Assembly (NCBI RefSeq): GCF_000014885.1
Contig: NC_011566.1
Span: 2,647,501-2,711,500, forward strand
Source: Shewanella piezotolerans WP3
Lineage (GTDB): Bacteria > Pseudomonadota > Gammaproteobacteria > Enterobacterales > Shewanellaceae
Length of the DNA stretch: 64,000 nt
Direction: 5' to 3'
Shown here: in pieces, positions 51,261-60,341 of the stretch
Layout of the letters: each line of letters opens with the position of its first letter
Position numbering within the stretch: position 1 is the first letter of the stretch
Notes under the pieces: generated by a model
What the model was told of the DNA's origin: nothing
The model's input: the letters and a program-made list of their open reading frames with translations, nothing else
The model's database searches: none
Made by a program: the position numbers and the translations under genes

Positions 51261-52697
51261 ATGATGAACCATTCCCAGCCTCAAGGCGCTGATTACAACT
51301 ACACTATTGTCCGTCAATTCGCCTTAACAACTGTGTTATGGGGTATTGTTGGAATGTCAGTAGGTGTATTGATCGCAGCCCAGTTAATCTGGCCGCAACT
51401 AAACTTTGAAACTCCATGGTTAACGTATAGTCGTCTTAGACCTCTACATACGAATGCTGTGATTTTCGCGTTTGGTACTTCAGCCCTTTTTGCCACATCC
51501 TATTATATCGTTCAACGCACCTGTCAAACCAAGCTATTTGCGCCTAAGTTAGCCGCATTTACGTTTTGGGGTTGGCAAGCCATTATTCTATCAGCAGCAA
51601 TAAGCCTGCCTCTTGGTATCACAAGTGGTAAGGAATATGCTGAGCTAGAATGGCCAATTGATATCGCAATAACCATAGTTTGGGTTGCGTATGCAGTGGT
51701 GTTCTTCGGTACCATCGTTAAACGAACAACTTCTCACATTTATGTGGCGAACTGGTTCTTTGGTGCCTTCATTATCACCGTAGCAGTGTTGCACATAGTT
51801 AACTCTATGGCAGTCCCGCTAACGCTGACCAAGTCGTACTCACTTTATAGTGGCGCTGTCGATGCTATGGTTCAGTGGTGGTATGGCCATAATGCGGTTG
51901 GTTTCTTACTAACAGCTGGTTTCTTGGGTATGATGTATTACTTCGTACCGAAGCAAGCGGGTCGCCCTGTTTATTCGTACCGTTTATCTATTGTTCATTT
52001 CTGGGCATTGATTGCTTTGTACATCTGGGCTGGTCCTCACCACCTACATTACACTGCGCTTCCAGATTGGACTCAATCACTTGGTATGGTGATGTCGCTT
52101 ATTCTATTCGCTCCTTCATGGGGTGGCATGATTAACGGTATCATGACGTTATCAGGTGCTTGGCACAAACTTCGTACAGACCCTATCCTGCGTTTCCTTG
52201 TTGTTTCATTGTCATTCTACGGTATGTCTACCTTTGAAGGCCCAATGATGGCAATTAAGACTGTTAACGCACTTTCTCATTACACTGATTGGACTGTTGG
52301 ACATGTTCACTCTGGTGCTTTGGGTTGGGTAGCGATGGTTTCTATCGGTTCTTTGTATCACTTGATACCAGTTCTGTTTAACCATGGCCGTATGTACAGC
52401 ACAAACTTAATTAACGTTCATTTCTGGTTGGCAACAATCGGTACTGTTCTTTATATCGTTTCAATGTGGATCTCTGGTGTAATGCAAGGTCTGATGTGGC
52501 GCGCAGTTAACTCTGACGGTACATTGACTTATAGCTTCGTTGAAAGCTTAGAAGCCTCTTACCCGTTCTACTTTGTACGTTTCTTAGGTGGTGTTTTCTT
52601 CCTGACAGGTATGTTCTTAATGGCATACAACGTGTTCCGTACTGTTAAGGCCCCTAAAGATTCTTTGCCAGCAATTGCTGAAGCAAAAGCAGCTTAA
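51261..52697 (+). CDS. ccoN: cbb3 cytochrome oxidase subunit I
   Basis: This catalytic haem-copper subunit reduces oxygen at low oxygen tension and pumps protons. At 478 residues with 12 TM helices it has the haem/copper His motifs RLRPLHTNAV, WWYGHNAVGFLLT, GPHHLHYTALPDW and TVGHVHSGALGWVAM. It is the first gene of the ccoNOQP operon, preceded by GGAAG. An ATG three bases later is an alternative start. Confidence 0.97.
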   Translation: MMNHSQPQGADYNYTIVRQFALTTVLWGIVGMSVGVLIAAQLIWPQLNFETPWLTYSRLRPLHTNAVIFAFGTSALFATSYYIVQRTCQTKLFAPKLAAFTFWGWQAIILSAAISLPLGITSGKEYAELEWPIDIAITIVWVAYAVVFFGTIVKRTTSHIYVANWFFGAFIITVAVLHIVNSMAVPLTLTKSYSLYSGAVDAMVQWWYGHNAVGFLLTAGFLGMMYYFVPKQAGRPVYSYRLSIVHFWALIALYIWAGPHHLHYTALPDWTQSLGMVMSLILFAPSWGGMINGIMTLSGAWHKLRTDPILRFLVVSLSFYGMSTFEGPMMAIKTVNALSHYTDWTVGHVHSGALGWVAMVSIGSLYHLIPVLFNHGRMYSTNLINVHFWLATIGTVLYIVSMWISGVMQGLMWRAVNSDGTLTYSFVESLEASYPFYFVRFLGGVFFLTGMFLMAYNVFRTVKAPKDSLPAIAEAKAA

Positions 52698-52709
52698 GGA
52701 GTAGATTCG

Positions 52710-53324
52710 ATGAAATTTAATCATGAGTTAGTTGAGAAAAACATCGGTCTATTAGGGATATTTACGGTTATCGCAATCAGCTTTGGTAGCTTGGTTGAGA
52801 TCACTCCCCTACTTTTCCAAAAAGACACGACTGAGCCGCTAGAAGGTCAGATCCCTTACACTGCTTTGCAGATTGAAGGCCGTGATATCTATGTTCGTGA
52901 AGGTTGTTATAACTGTCACAGCCAGATGATCCGTCCTTTACGTGCAGAAACTGAACGCTACGGACATTATTCTGTTGCCGGTGAGTCTGTATGGGATCAC
53001 CCATTCCAGTGGGGTTCTAAGCGTACAGGTCCTGATTTGGCTCGTGTTGGCGGTCGTTACAGTGATAAATGGCATGAAGTTCATTTAATTGATCCTCGCG
53101 CTGTAGTACCACAGTCTAATATGCCTGGTTTCCCATGGTTGGCAGAAAACAAGCTAGATGGCGAGTTAACTGGCAAGAAAATGGACATCTTACGCAATCT
53201 TCACCCTACACATAAGCTGTATACCGATGAAGAGATTGCTGGAGCTAAAGACGCTGTGAAAGATAAGACGGAAATGGAAGCATTGATCGCTTATCTTCAA
53301 TCACTTGGCCACGCGCTAAAATAA
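52710..53324 (+). CDS. ccoO: cbb3 cytochrome oxidase subunit II (monohaem c)
   Basis: The 204-residue protein has an N-terminal TM anchor (about 10-32) and haem c motif CYNCHS near 66. A distal Met ligand in VPQSNMPGFPWL follows. It passes electrons from CcoP to CcoN. It starts 12 bases after ccoN. Confidence 0.96.
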   Translation: MKFNHELVEKNIGLLGIFTVIAISFGSLVEITPLLFQKDTTEPLEGQIPYTALQIEGRDIYVREGCYNCHSQMIRPLRAETERYGHYSVAGESVWDHPFQWGSKRTGPDLARVGGRYSDKWHEVHLIDPRAVVPQSNMPGFPWLAENKLDGELTGKKMDILRNLHPTHKLYTDEEIAGAKDAVKDKTEMEALIAYLQSLGHALK

Positions 53325-53335
53325 GGAGGCAAATT

Positions 53336-53512
53336 ATGGATTACGGCACATTACGAGGAATTATAACCATCGTAGTAATGGTGACCTTCGTCGGTATATT
53401 TGCTTGGGCATATAGCTCGAGTCGCAAAAAGCAATTCGACGATGCAGCTAATCTTGTTTTCTCTGATGAAGAGCAAAGCGCGATTGCGAATAACTCAGGA
53501 GAGCCAAAGTAA
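53336..53512 (+). CDS. ccoQ: cbb3 oxidase small subunit CcoQ
   Basis: The 58-residue product MDYGTLRGIITIVVMVTFVG has one TM segment followed by a charged tail with YSSSRKKQFDDAANLVFSDEE, the CcoQ signature. It stabilises the oxidase. AAGGAGG precedes the ATG, and the stop overlaps the ccoP start by one base. Confidence 0.92.
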   Translation: MDYGTLRGIITIVVMVTFVGIFAWAYSSSRKKQFDDAANLVFSDEEQSAIANNSGEPK

Positions 53513-54468
53513 TGACAAACTTCTGGAGTATATGGATTATCGTACTCTCGTCTGTGGTAATCATTGGTTGTATTTTTCTACTACGTGCATGTTCTAAGAA
53601 CGACACTGGTGTAGAAGAAGGCGAATCAATGGGCCATAGCTTCGACGGTATTGAAGAATTAAATAACCCACTGCCAAAATGGTGGAGTTATATGTTCTAC
53701 ATTACTATCGTATTTAGTGTCATCTATCTTGCACTTTATCCAGGTATGGGTAGCTTTAAGGGCTTATTAGGTTGGACAAGTTCGAACCAAAGCGTTCGTA
53801 CACTTGAAGAATCTAAGATTGCTGTTGAAGATGCTTTAAAAGAAGGCCGTTGGGTTCAGTATGACCAAGAAGTCATCCATGCTAACGAAAAGTTTGGTCC
53901 TATCTTTAAAGCATACGCTGACACGCCATTGGAAGAGTTAGTTAATAACAAAGAAGCACTGAAAGTTGGTGGTCGTTTGTTCTTACAAAACTGTGCAATG
54001 TGTCATGGCAGTGATGCTCGCGGTAGCAAGGGCTTCCCTAACCTCACCGATGGTGCTTGGTTATATGGTGGTGAACTAGAAACGATTAAGACATCCATTA
54101 TGAATGGCCGTCACGGTATGATGCCGCCTAAAGGTGGTCTACCTATCGAAGATAGTGAATTACCAGGTCTAGCTGAATACGTTGTTAAGTTGTCTGGTCG
54201 TGAACATGACGCTGCACTTGCAGCTCAAGGTCAAGGTTCATTCATGAAAGGCTGTTTTGCTTGTCATGGTATGGACGGTACAGGTAACAAATTCATGGGT
54301 GCACCTAACTTAACTGACAATGCGTGGCTATATGGCGGAAGCCGTGGTGCGATTCAGCAGTCTATTAAGAATGGTCGAAGTGGCGTAATGCCTGCATGGA
54401 AAGATGTATTAGGTGAAGAGAAAGTTCACGTAATCTCAGCATACGTTTATAGCTTGTCAAACAAGTAG
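53512..54468 (+). CDS. ccoP: cbb3 cytochrome oxidase subunit III (dihaem c)
   Basis: The 318-residue protein has two N-terminal TM segments (about 5-25 and 60-80). Two haem c motifs, CAMCHG near 160 and CFACHG near 247, follow with their Met ligands (MMPPKGG and VMPAW). The NPLPKWW motif is typical of CcoP. It receives electrons from cytochrome bc1 or soluble cytochrome c. Confidence 0.96.
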   Translation: MTNFWSIWIIVLSSVVIIGCIFLLRACSKNDTGVEEGESMGHSFDGIEELNNPLPKWWSYMFYITIVFSVIYLALYPGMGSFKGLLGWTSSNQSVRTLEESKIAVEDALKEGRWVQYDQEVIHANEKFGPIFKAYADTPLEELVNNKEALKVGGRLFLQNCAMCHGSDARGSKGFPNLTDGAWLYGGELETIKTSIMNGRHGMMPPKGGLPIEDSELPGLAEYVVKLSGREHDAALAAQGQGSFMKGCFACHGMDGTGNKFMGAPNLTDNAWLYGGSRGAIQQSIKNGRSGVMPAWKDVLGEEKVHVISAYVYSLSNK

Positions 54469-54498
54469 TTACACTAGTGTAACAATAAGCGAAATATT

Positions 54499-54529
54499 AA
54501 GGCCTCGTCACTTACGAGGCCTTTTTTTT
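54499..54529 (+). terminator. Terminator after ccoP
   Basis: AAGGCCTCGT and ACGAGGCCTT pair around CACTT, followed by a long T-run. It separates ccoNOQP from the fixH-ccoIS assembly genes, which therefore need read-through or their own promoter. Confidence 0.9.
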
Positions 54530-54605
54530 AAGTGCTAAATCACAGATTTAACTGTAAAATAATGGCTTCAAAAACATCATTCTCTGCTAATAATAGGTGT
54601 AAAAA

Positions 54606-55085
54606 ATGTCCACTTCTCAACCCTGGTATAAACAATTCTGGCCTTGGTTTTTAATCATTCTTCCTCTTTGTGCAGTCGTTGCAAGTATTAACTTGTTATA
54701 TCTTGCTGTTTCAAACAAAGATTCACTGGTGTCAGAAGATTACTATAAAGAAGGTAAAGGCATTAACATGGACCTTCGCAAGATTAAACACGCAAAACAG
54801 TTAGGAATGAACTACCTACTTGAGTTTGATGACGAATACGTTGAGCTTTCACAGCAAGGTGGTGAAAACTATCAAGCAGCATTAAGTGTTGGTTTTTTTC
54901 ACCCAACAATGGCTGAAAAGGATTTCAATGAAATAGTGACCGCAGATGCAAACGGTGTCTACCGTATCGAAATCGACCAGCCTATTTCGGGACCTTGGGA
55001 AGTACGTATTGAAGGTTTCGATCAAACTTGGCGCATTCAGCAGCGCGTAACTTTAGTAGACGACCAGCAGTACTGGCTAAACTAA
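54606..55085 (+). CDS. fixH: FixH-family cbb3 assembly protein
   Basis: The 159-residue protein has one N-terminal TM segment (about 12-33), the YKEGKGINMDLRKIKHAKQLG segment of FixH and a periplasmic beta domain ending in WRIQQRVTL. FixH/CcoG-linked proteins help copper loading during oxidase assembly. It lies 44 bases before ccoI. Confidence 0.88.
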   Translation: MSTSQPWYKQFWPWFLIILPLCAVVASINLLYLAVSNKDSLVSEDYYKEGKGINMDLRKIKHAKQLGMNYLLEFDDEYVELSQQGGENYQAALSVGFFHPTMAEKDFNEIVTADANGVYRIEIDQPISGPWEVRIEGFDQTWRIQQRVTLVDDQQYWLN

Positions 55086-55129
55086 CAAGCACTATAAATT
55101 AGTCTAATAATTAGTATGAACCCAAATCT

Positions 55130-57526
55130 ATGAGCCAGATCAGTTGCTATCATTGCAGTGAACCCGTACTCACCGGTACTCAATTCACCACTCAAATCCA
55201 AAATGAAGATCAACCCATGTGTTGTCCGGGGTGCCAGGCAGTTTCACAGGCTATTATCGATGCGGGTTTAACTAATTATTATAAATTTCGTACTGAACCC
55301 GGTAGTAAGCAAACCGCTTTAGTACCCGAAGAGTTAAACAGCGTTAGTGCTTATGACCTGCCAGAAGTGCAACAGGACTTTATTCATCATAGAGATGAAC
55401 TCAATGAAGTCTCGCTAACTATTGATGGGATCACCTGCGCAGCTTGTGCTTGGCTGATTGAACATCAAGTCAAAAAGCTCAATGGCGTAGTCAGTGTTCA
55501 AGTTAACTCAACCACTCAGCGAGCACTCATTGCATGGCAAGCCGATCAAGTTAAGTTGAGTGAAATTCTGAATAAAATTGGTGCGATTGGTTATCAGGCT
55601 GCGCCATTTCAAATCGATGAACAAGAAACAAAGAGTAAAAAAGACAGTAGAAAGTTTTTAGTCCGTCTTGGGCTAGCGGGTTTTGCTACCATGCAAGTAA
55701 TGATGTTTGCCCTCGCCCTTTACTCTGGATACTTTACCGATCTAGACACAGAATTTAGGGATTACTTCCGCTGGGTTAGCATGCTTTTTACCGCGCCTGT
55801 TGTGTTTTACTCTGCTCAGCCCTTTTATTTCAGTGCCATACGTTCCTTGTTAATGGGGCGTTTGAATATGGACGTTTCAGTGAGTATCGCAATATGCGGC
55901 GCTTATATCGCCAGTTGTGTTGAAACCATTAACGGCACTGGGGAGGTCTATTTCGAATCGGTATCGATGTTTACTTTTTTCCTATTGCTTGGACGTTACT
56001 TTGAACAAAATGCTCGTCAAAAAGCTTCTGTTAGCTCCAGTAATTTACATAAACTGGTGCCATTAACCGCTCTTTTAAAAACCGACAAAGGTATTGAAGA
56101 AGTACCAGCTAAAAGGCTAGTGATTGGCGATACTATCGTGGTGAAACCTGGCGATGTAATTGCAGCTGACGGTATTATTATTGAGGGAAATTCCTCCATA
56201 AACGAAGCCATGTTAACCGGTGAGCAGATGCCAGTTGCTAAGTCATTAGAGGCACAAGTGTTTGCTGGCACGATCAATATTGAACAACCGATTACCATCC
56301 AAGTCACCGCGTTAGGGCAAGAACAGCTGGTTGCCGAGATTATTAGGCTGCAAGAGATAGCGTCTAATAGTAAACCTAAGATTGCTCTTTATGCTGATCG
56401 ATTTTCTAATTACTTTACTGCTGCAATTTTGTTGATTGCGACAGCCACTTATATATTTTGGTATTTTTACTCACCTGAAGATGCTTTTTGGGTAACACTT
56501 TCGGTGTTAGTTGCGACCTGCCCTTGTGCATTAGCACTCGCAACACCTACGGCAGTAACATGTGGTACAGCAATTTTAACAAAGCTTGGGATTATCACTC
56601 GCAAGGCTGGTGTTTTTGAAAAGCTTCCTAAGCTCAACCATATCGTATTTGATAAAACTGGCACACTCACCTTAGGATCGTTATCTATAACAGATGTAGA
56701 AATGATACTAGCCGGCAAAGAAAGCCTGCCACAAGAGAAAGTAATGCAATATGCGGCGGCGCTGGAGGCAAGTTCATTACACCCTATCGCTCGCGCTTTT
56801 CAACCGTATTTAAACCAAACAATCAAAGTGTTAGATAAAAAAAGCTTTGTTGGTAACGGGCTACAAGGTGTTATTGATGGTCATTTAGTTAAAATCGGCA
56901 GTCAATCATTTATCAATGGCAGCAATGCAGAAGAAAAAGAGGTCATTGTTTGGTTAAGCATTGATGATGTTGTTCAAGCAAAGATAACGCTCGCCGATGA
57001 AATTAGGCCATATACTGAGCAAGCAGTTACCGCACTTAAAGCGTTAGGCTGTAATATTAGTATCGCAAGCGGCGATAAATCAGGCGAAGTTGCATCACTG
57101 GCCAAACGGCTCGATATTAAGAACTGGCACAATGGTCTTATGCCTGAAGACAAGCTGGCGTTGATTGGTAAACTGCAACAAACCAACCAAGTGGCTATGT
57201 TTGGTGACGGCATTAACGATGCTCCCGTCCTCGCAGGTGCCAACCTCTCTGTCGCAATGGGAAGCGGTGCGGCTATCAGTAAAAACAGTGCAGATATCAT
57301 ACTACTTGGTGATAATTTGTCTCGTTTTTCTGATGCGGTAAAAGTCGCTAAGAAAACCGGGCTTATCATCAAGCAAAATTTGTTCTGGGCGCTGGCATAC
57401 AACCTGTTTATAATCCCTCTAGCAGTTAGCGGTCATGTTGCTCCTTATATTGCCGCAATTGGCATGTCAGCCAGTTCACTCATTGTCGTAAGCAATAGCT
57501 TAAGACTACTCAAGGTACGTGTATGA
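55130..57526 (+). CDS. ccoI: Copper-exporting P1B-ATPase for cbb3 assembly
   Basis: The 798-residue enzyme begins with a Cys-rich region (CYHCSEP, CCPGCQ). A heavy-metal-binding domain with GITCAACAWLIEHQ (about 100) and eight TM helices follow. The translocation motif is CPC (about 463), the phosphorylation loop DKTGTLT (about 507), and HP and GDGINDAP (about 691) are present. It moves copper to the periplasm for the CcoN active site. Its stop overlaps ccoS by four bases. Confidence 0.95.
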   Translation: MSQISCYHCSEPVLTGTQFTTQIQNEDQPMCCPGCQAVSQAIIDAGLTNYYKFRTEPGSKQTALVPEELNSVSAYDLPEVQQDFIHHRDELNEVSLTIDGITCAACAWLIEHQVKKLNGVVSVQVNSTTQRALIAWQADQVKLSEILNKIGAIGYQAAPFQIDEQETKSKKDSRKFLVRLGLAGFATMQVMMFALALYSGYFTDLDTEFRDYFRWVSMLFTAPVVFYSAQPFYFSAIRSLLMGRLNMDVSVSIAICGAYIASCVETINGTGEVYFESVSMFTFFLLLGRYFEQNARQKASVSSSNLHKLVPLTALLKTDKGIEEVPAKRLVIGDTIVVKPGDVIAADGIIIEGNSSINEAMLTGEQMPVAKSLEAQVFAGTINIEQPITIQVTALGQEQLVAEIIRLQEIASNSKPKIALYADRFSNYFTAAILLIATATYIFWYFYSPEDAFWVTLSVLVATCPCALALATPTAVTCGTAILTKLGIITRKAGVFEKLPKLNHIVFDKTGTLTLGSLSITDVEMILAGKESLPQEKVMQYAAALEASSLHPIARAFQPYLNQTIKVLDKKSFVGNGLQGVIDGHLVKIGSQSFINGSNAEEKEVIVWLSIDDVVQAKITLADEIRPYTEQAVTALKALGCNISIASGDKSGEVASLAKRLDIKNWHNGLMPEDKLALIGKLQQTNQVAMFGDGINDAPVLAGANLSVAMGSGAAISKNSADIILLGDNLSRFSDAVKVAKKTGLIIKQNLFWALAYNLFIIPLAVSGHVAPYIAAIGMSASSLIVVSNSLRLLKVRV

Positions 57527-57747
57527 GCATTATTTATGTCTTGATCCCCATCGCCATGTTATTTGTACTCGTTGCAGTAGGCATTTTCTTTTGGGCTGTT
57601 CGTTCAGATCAATTTGATGACTTAGAGAAGCAAAGTGTCTCTATTTTGTTTGAAGAAGATAGCAATCAAGCCGAGTCGACTCGCTCTCTAGACTCTCGGA
57701 ATGTAACAGACTCACAAGATAAACGGAAAAACACGCCGAGTGAATGA
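57523..57747 (+). CDS. ccoS: cbb3 maturation protein CcoS
   Basis: The 74-residue protein has a TM segment (about 3-26) followed by FFWAVRSDQFDDLEKQSVSILFEED, the CcoS signature. It is required for haem/copper insertion in other bacteria. The ATG lies in the ATGA overlap with ccoI. Confidence 0.92.
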   Translation: MSIIYVLIPIAMLFVLVAVGIFFWAVRSDQFDDLEKQSVSILFEEDSNQAESTRSLDSRNVTDSQDKRKNTPSE

Positions 57748-58432
57748 TTACAGCTTAGTCGGCGCATTTCTTGTTGGTATCATGGGCGCTGGCCATTGCA
57801 TAGGTATGTGTGGCGGCCTTGTCGGTGCATTATCAGCAAATATTCCCCAAACAAATGGTAGTAACACACTGGTAAAACAACTCGGTTACCTTTTCAGCTA
57901 TAACAGTGGGCGCATCATTAGCTATACCACGGCAGGCGCTCTTGTTGGGCTAAGTACCAATGCACTAGGGTTACTGTTTGACGTTGACCTATACTTATTA
58001 GTACTGCGGATTATCGCAGGTCTGATGATGATGATTACTGGCTTGTACATTGCACAAATTTGGTCTGGCGTCGTACAGATAGAACGCTTAGGTAAAGGTC
58101 TGTGGAAATTAGTATCACCTTTAGCTAATCGCTTTATCCCCATCAAAAGCATACCACAGGCTTTCATTGCCGGTGGATTGTGGGGTTGGTTACCTTGTGG
58201 ATTAGTCTACAGCATGCTTACTTGGGCTGTCGCTGCAGGTAATGCGCTGGACGGTGCGTTAATTATGGCTGCGTTTGGTTTAGGTACACTTCCGGCACTA
58301 CTTAGTGCTGGCGTAGCTGCAAGTACCTTTAGCCGCTGGGTTCAAAAAAGTACCGTAAAAAAAGTGAGCGGCATGCTACTTATTGCCTTCGGCATACAAA
58401 CCTTATATGTGGCTATAGGGCAGCTAAACTAG
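57740..58432 (+). CDS. SafE/UreH-like transporter of the cco cluster
   Basis: The 230-residue protein has six hydrophobic segments, with GAGHCIGMCGGLVGALS at the start and a matching GGLWGWLPCGLVYSML in the middle. These paired Cys/Gly motifs define the TauE/SafE-UreH group, which is common after ccoS. It probably handles copper or another metal during oxidase maturation. It starts at a GTG eight bases inside ccoS. Confidence 0.85.
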   Translation: MNDYSLVGAFLVGIMGAGHCIGMCGGLVGALSANIPQTNGSNTLVKQLGYLFSYNSGRIISYTTAGALVGLSTNALGLLFDVDLYLLVLRIIAGLMMMITGLYIAQIWSGVVQIERLGKGLWKLVSPLANRFIPIKSIPQAFIAGGLWGWLPCGLVYSMLTWAVAAGNALDGALIMAAFGLGTLPALLSAGVAASTFSRWVQKSTVKKVSGMLLIAFGIQTLYVAIGQLN

Positions 58433-58487
58433 CCCCGATTATTAAATTAGTTTAACATAGCAAGTGGATACAGAACTGAGATAGAGA

Positions 58488-59240
58488 ATGAGCGTAGATA
58501 ACAACAAAAATCGTCGTCAAATGGCTTCAGGCTGTGCAATTCATTGTCATGATTGCAGCATGGGTACCTTGTGTATCCCTTTCACGCTGAATGCTAATGA
58601 ATTAGATCAATTAGACGAAATAATTGAACGTAAAAAACCTATTCAAAAAGGCGAAGCTATTTTTAAGTCAGGTGATCCACTTAAATCTCTGTTTGCCATT
58701 CGCTCTGGCACGATAAAAAGCTATACCATCACCGAGCAAGGTGATGAGCAGATCACAGGCTTTCATTTAGCGGGTGACGTTATAGGATTTGATGGAATTC
58801 ATTCACAATTCCATCAAAGCTTTGCCCAAGCTTTAGAAACCTCAATGGTTTGCGAAATTCCTTACACAACGCTTGATGATCTTACTGGTAAAATGCCAAA
58901 GCTAAGGCAGCAAGTGATGCGTTTGATGAGTAACGAGATCCAAAGTGATCAAGAGATGATTCTATTGTTAAGTAAGAAAAATGCTGAAGAAAGATTAGCA
59001 GCATTTATTAGCAACCTTGCAAAGCGATTTGGCAGCCGAGGCTTTTCTCCAAGAGAGTTTCGTTTGACCATGACCCGTGGGGATATCGGCAATTACCTTG
59101 GGCTCACAGTTGAAACCATCAGCCGTTTATTAGGTCGTTTCCAAAAAGCCGAACTGATTGAAGTGAAAGGTAAATATATTACTATTCTTGATATTGATGC
59201 TTTGAGTAATTTAGCGGGAAATAGTAATATTGCAAGATAG
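58488..59240 (+). CDS. fnr: Oxygen-sensing regulator FNR (EtrA)
   Basis: The 250-residue protein has the Fe-S ligands CAIHCHDCSMGTLC and Cys in SMVCEIP. A cyclic-nucleotide-like domain (ITEQGDEQITGFHLAGDVIGFDGI) and the DNA-recognition helix LGLTVETISRLLGRFQK follow, where the E..SR residues read TTGAT. It activates anaerobic and microaerobic genes. The FNR box before ccoN is an obvious local target. Confidence 0.96.
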   Translation: MSVDNNKNRRQMASGCAIHCHDCSMGTLCIPFTLNANELDQLDEIIERKKPIQKGEAIFKSGDPLKSLFAIRSGTIKSYTITEQGDEQITGFHLAGDVIGFDGIHSQFHQSFAQALETSMVCEIPYTTLDDLTGKMPKLRQQVMRLMSNEIQSDQEMILLLSKKNAEERLAAFISNLAKRFGSRGFSPREFRLTMTRGDIGNYLGLTVETISRLLGRFQKAELIEVKGKYITILDIDALSNLAGNSNIAR

Positions 59241-59258
59241 TGAATATCGACTAATCAG

Positions 59259-59272
59259 TTGATCTAAAACAA
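59259..59272. promoter_or_regulatory. Possible FNR site upstream of uspE
   Basis: TTGATCTAAAACAA keeps the full left half and four of five bases of the right half. It lies about 60 bases before the uspE start. Confidence 0.4.
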
Positions 59273-59329
59273 TGAATATCCATCGTTTTGGTGCAAGATG
59301 GTAATATAACATTAGATAAGGATAAAGTT

Positions 59330-60262
59330 ATGATGGACTATCAAAAACTCCTTGTTGTGGTTGATCCGACCACAGATAGACAAGCTGCATTGGCTCGCGC
59401 TGTTAAGCTCGCTTCTGCAAACAATGCGAGTATTACCGTCTTTTTATCTATCTTCGATTTCTCTTATGAAATGACATCAATCTTATCCGGACAAGAACGT
59501 GAAGCCATGCGCGAAGGCGTAGTTGCGCAGCGTAAGGCTTGGTTGGATGACATCGTTGAGCCATTTAAGACTGATAATGTAGCGATTGAAACTGAAGTTA
59601 TTTGGCACAACCGCCCTTTTGAGAGCATCATTCAACACGCTATTAATGGCCAATATGATGTTATTGTTAAAGGGACTCATGAGCACGATAAGCTAAAATC
59701 GGTTATATTTACCCCTACTGATTGGCACCTTTTAAGAAAAGCACCAGTGCCTGTATTACTCGTCAAAGATCATGACTGGCCGGTTGCAGGAAAAATAGTT
59801 TGTGCAATCAATGTAAGTTCTGAAGATGAAACTAACCAATCTCTTAATGTCAAAATAATTAAGCATGCTAAAAAGCTAGCTAAACAATTTGATGCACAGG
59901 TTCACCTTGTAAATGGTTATCCAGGTACGCCTGTTAATCTTGCGATTGAGCTACCAGACTTTGATTCACACTCTTACAGTGAGACCATTCGTTATCAGCA
60001 CGAGGAACGTATTACCTACCTTGCCAACGCCTATGATATCTCCTCAGATTTCTGTCATGTAAGAGAAGGTTTGCCTGAAGATGTTATTCCTGAACTCGCA
60101 GAAAAGCTCGATGCAGAACTTGTTATTTTGGGTACCGTAGGTAGAACTGGGATTTCAGCGGCTTTAATCGGCAATACTGCTGAGCATGTCATTGACAGCA
60201 TCAACTGTGATCTACTAGCCGTTAAACCAGACGGGTATAAATCTCCACTAGATGAAGCATAA
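59330..60262 (+). CDS. uspE: Universal stress protein UspE
   Basis: The protein has two tandem Usp domains (about 1-150 and 155-305). YQKLLVVVDPTTDRQAALARAV begins the first. YDVIVKGTHEHDKLKSVIFTPTDWHLLRK and VILGTVGRTGISAALIGNTAEHVID (ATP-loop GxxG) match E. coli UspE closely. The frame extends upstream to 59288, but AAGGA fits the ATG at 59330 (59333 is also possible). fnr and uspE are adjacent, as in E. coli. Confidence 0.92.
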   Translation: MMDYQKLLVVVDPTTDRQAALARAVKLASANNASITVFLSIFDFSYEMTSILSGQEREAMREGVVAQRKAWLDDIVEPFKTDNVAIETEVIWHNRPFESIIQHAINGQYDVIVKGTHEHDKLKSVIFTPTDWHLLRKAPVPVLLVKDHDWPVAGKIVCAINVSSEDETNQSLNVKIIKHAKKLAKQFDAQVHLVNGYPGTPVNLAIELPDFDSHSYSETIRYQHEERITYLANAYDISSDFCHVREGLPEDVIPELAEKLDAELVILGTVGRTGISAALIGNTAEHVIDSINCDLLAVKPDGYKSPLDEA

Positions 60263-60303
60263 CCACTAATAGACTTTACCCAGAGCTGATTAGCTGGAAT
60301 AAT

Positions 60304-60341
60304 ACGCGCCCTGAACATTTGTGTACTAGGCGCGTTTTTTT
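60304..60341 (+). terminator. Terminator hairpin abutting the ttcA start
   Basis: ACGCGCC and GGCGCGT pair around a loop, followed by TTTTTTT. The T-run ends directly at the ttcA ATG. Confidence 0.8.
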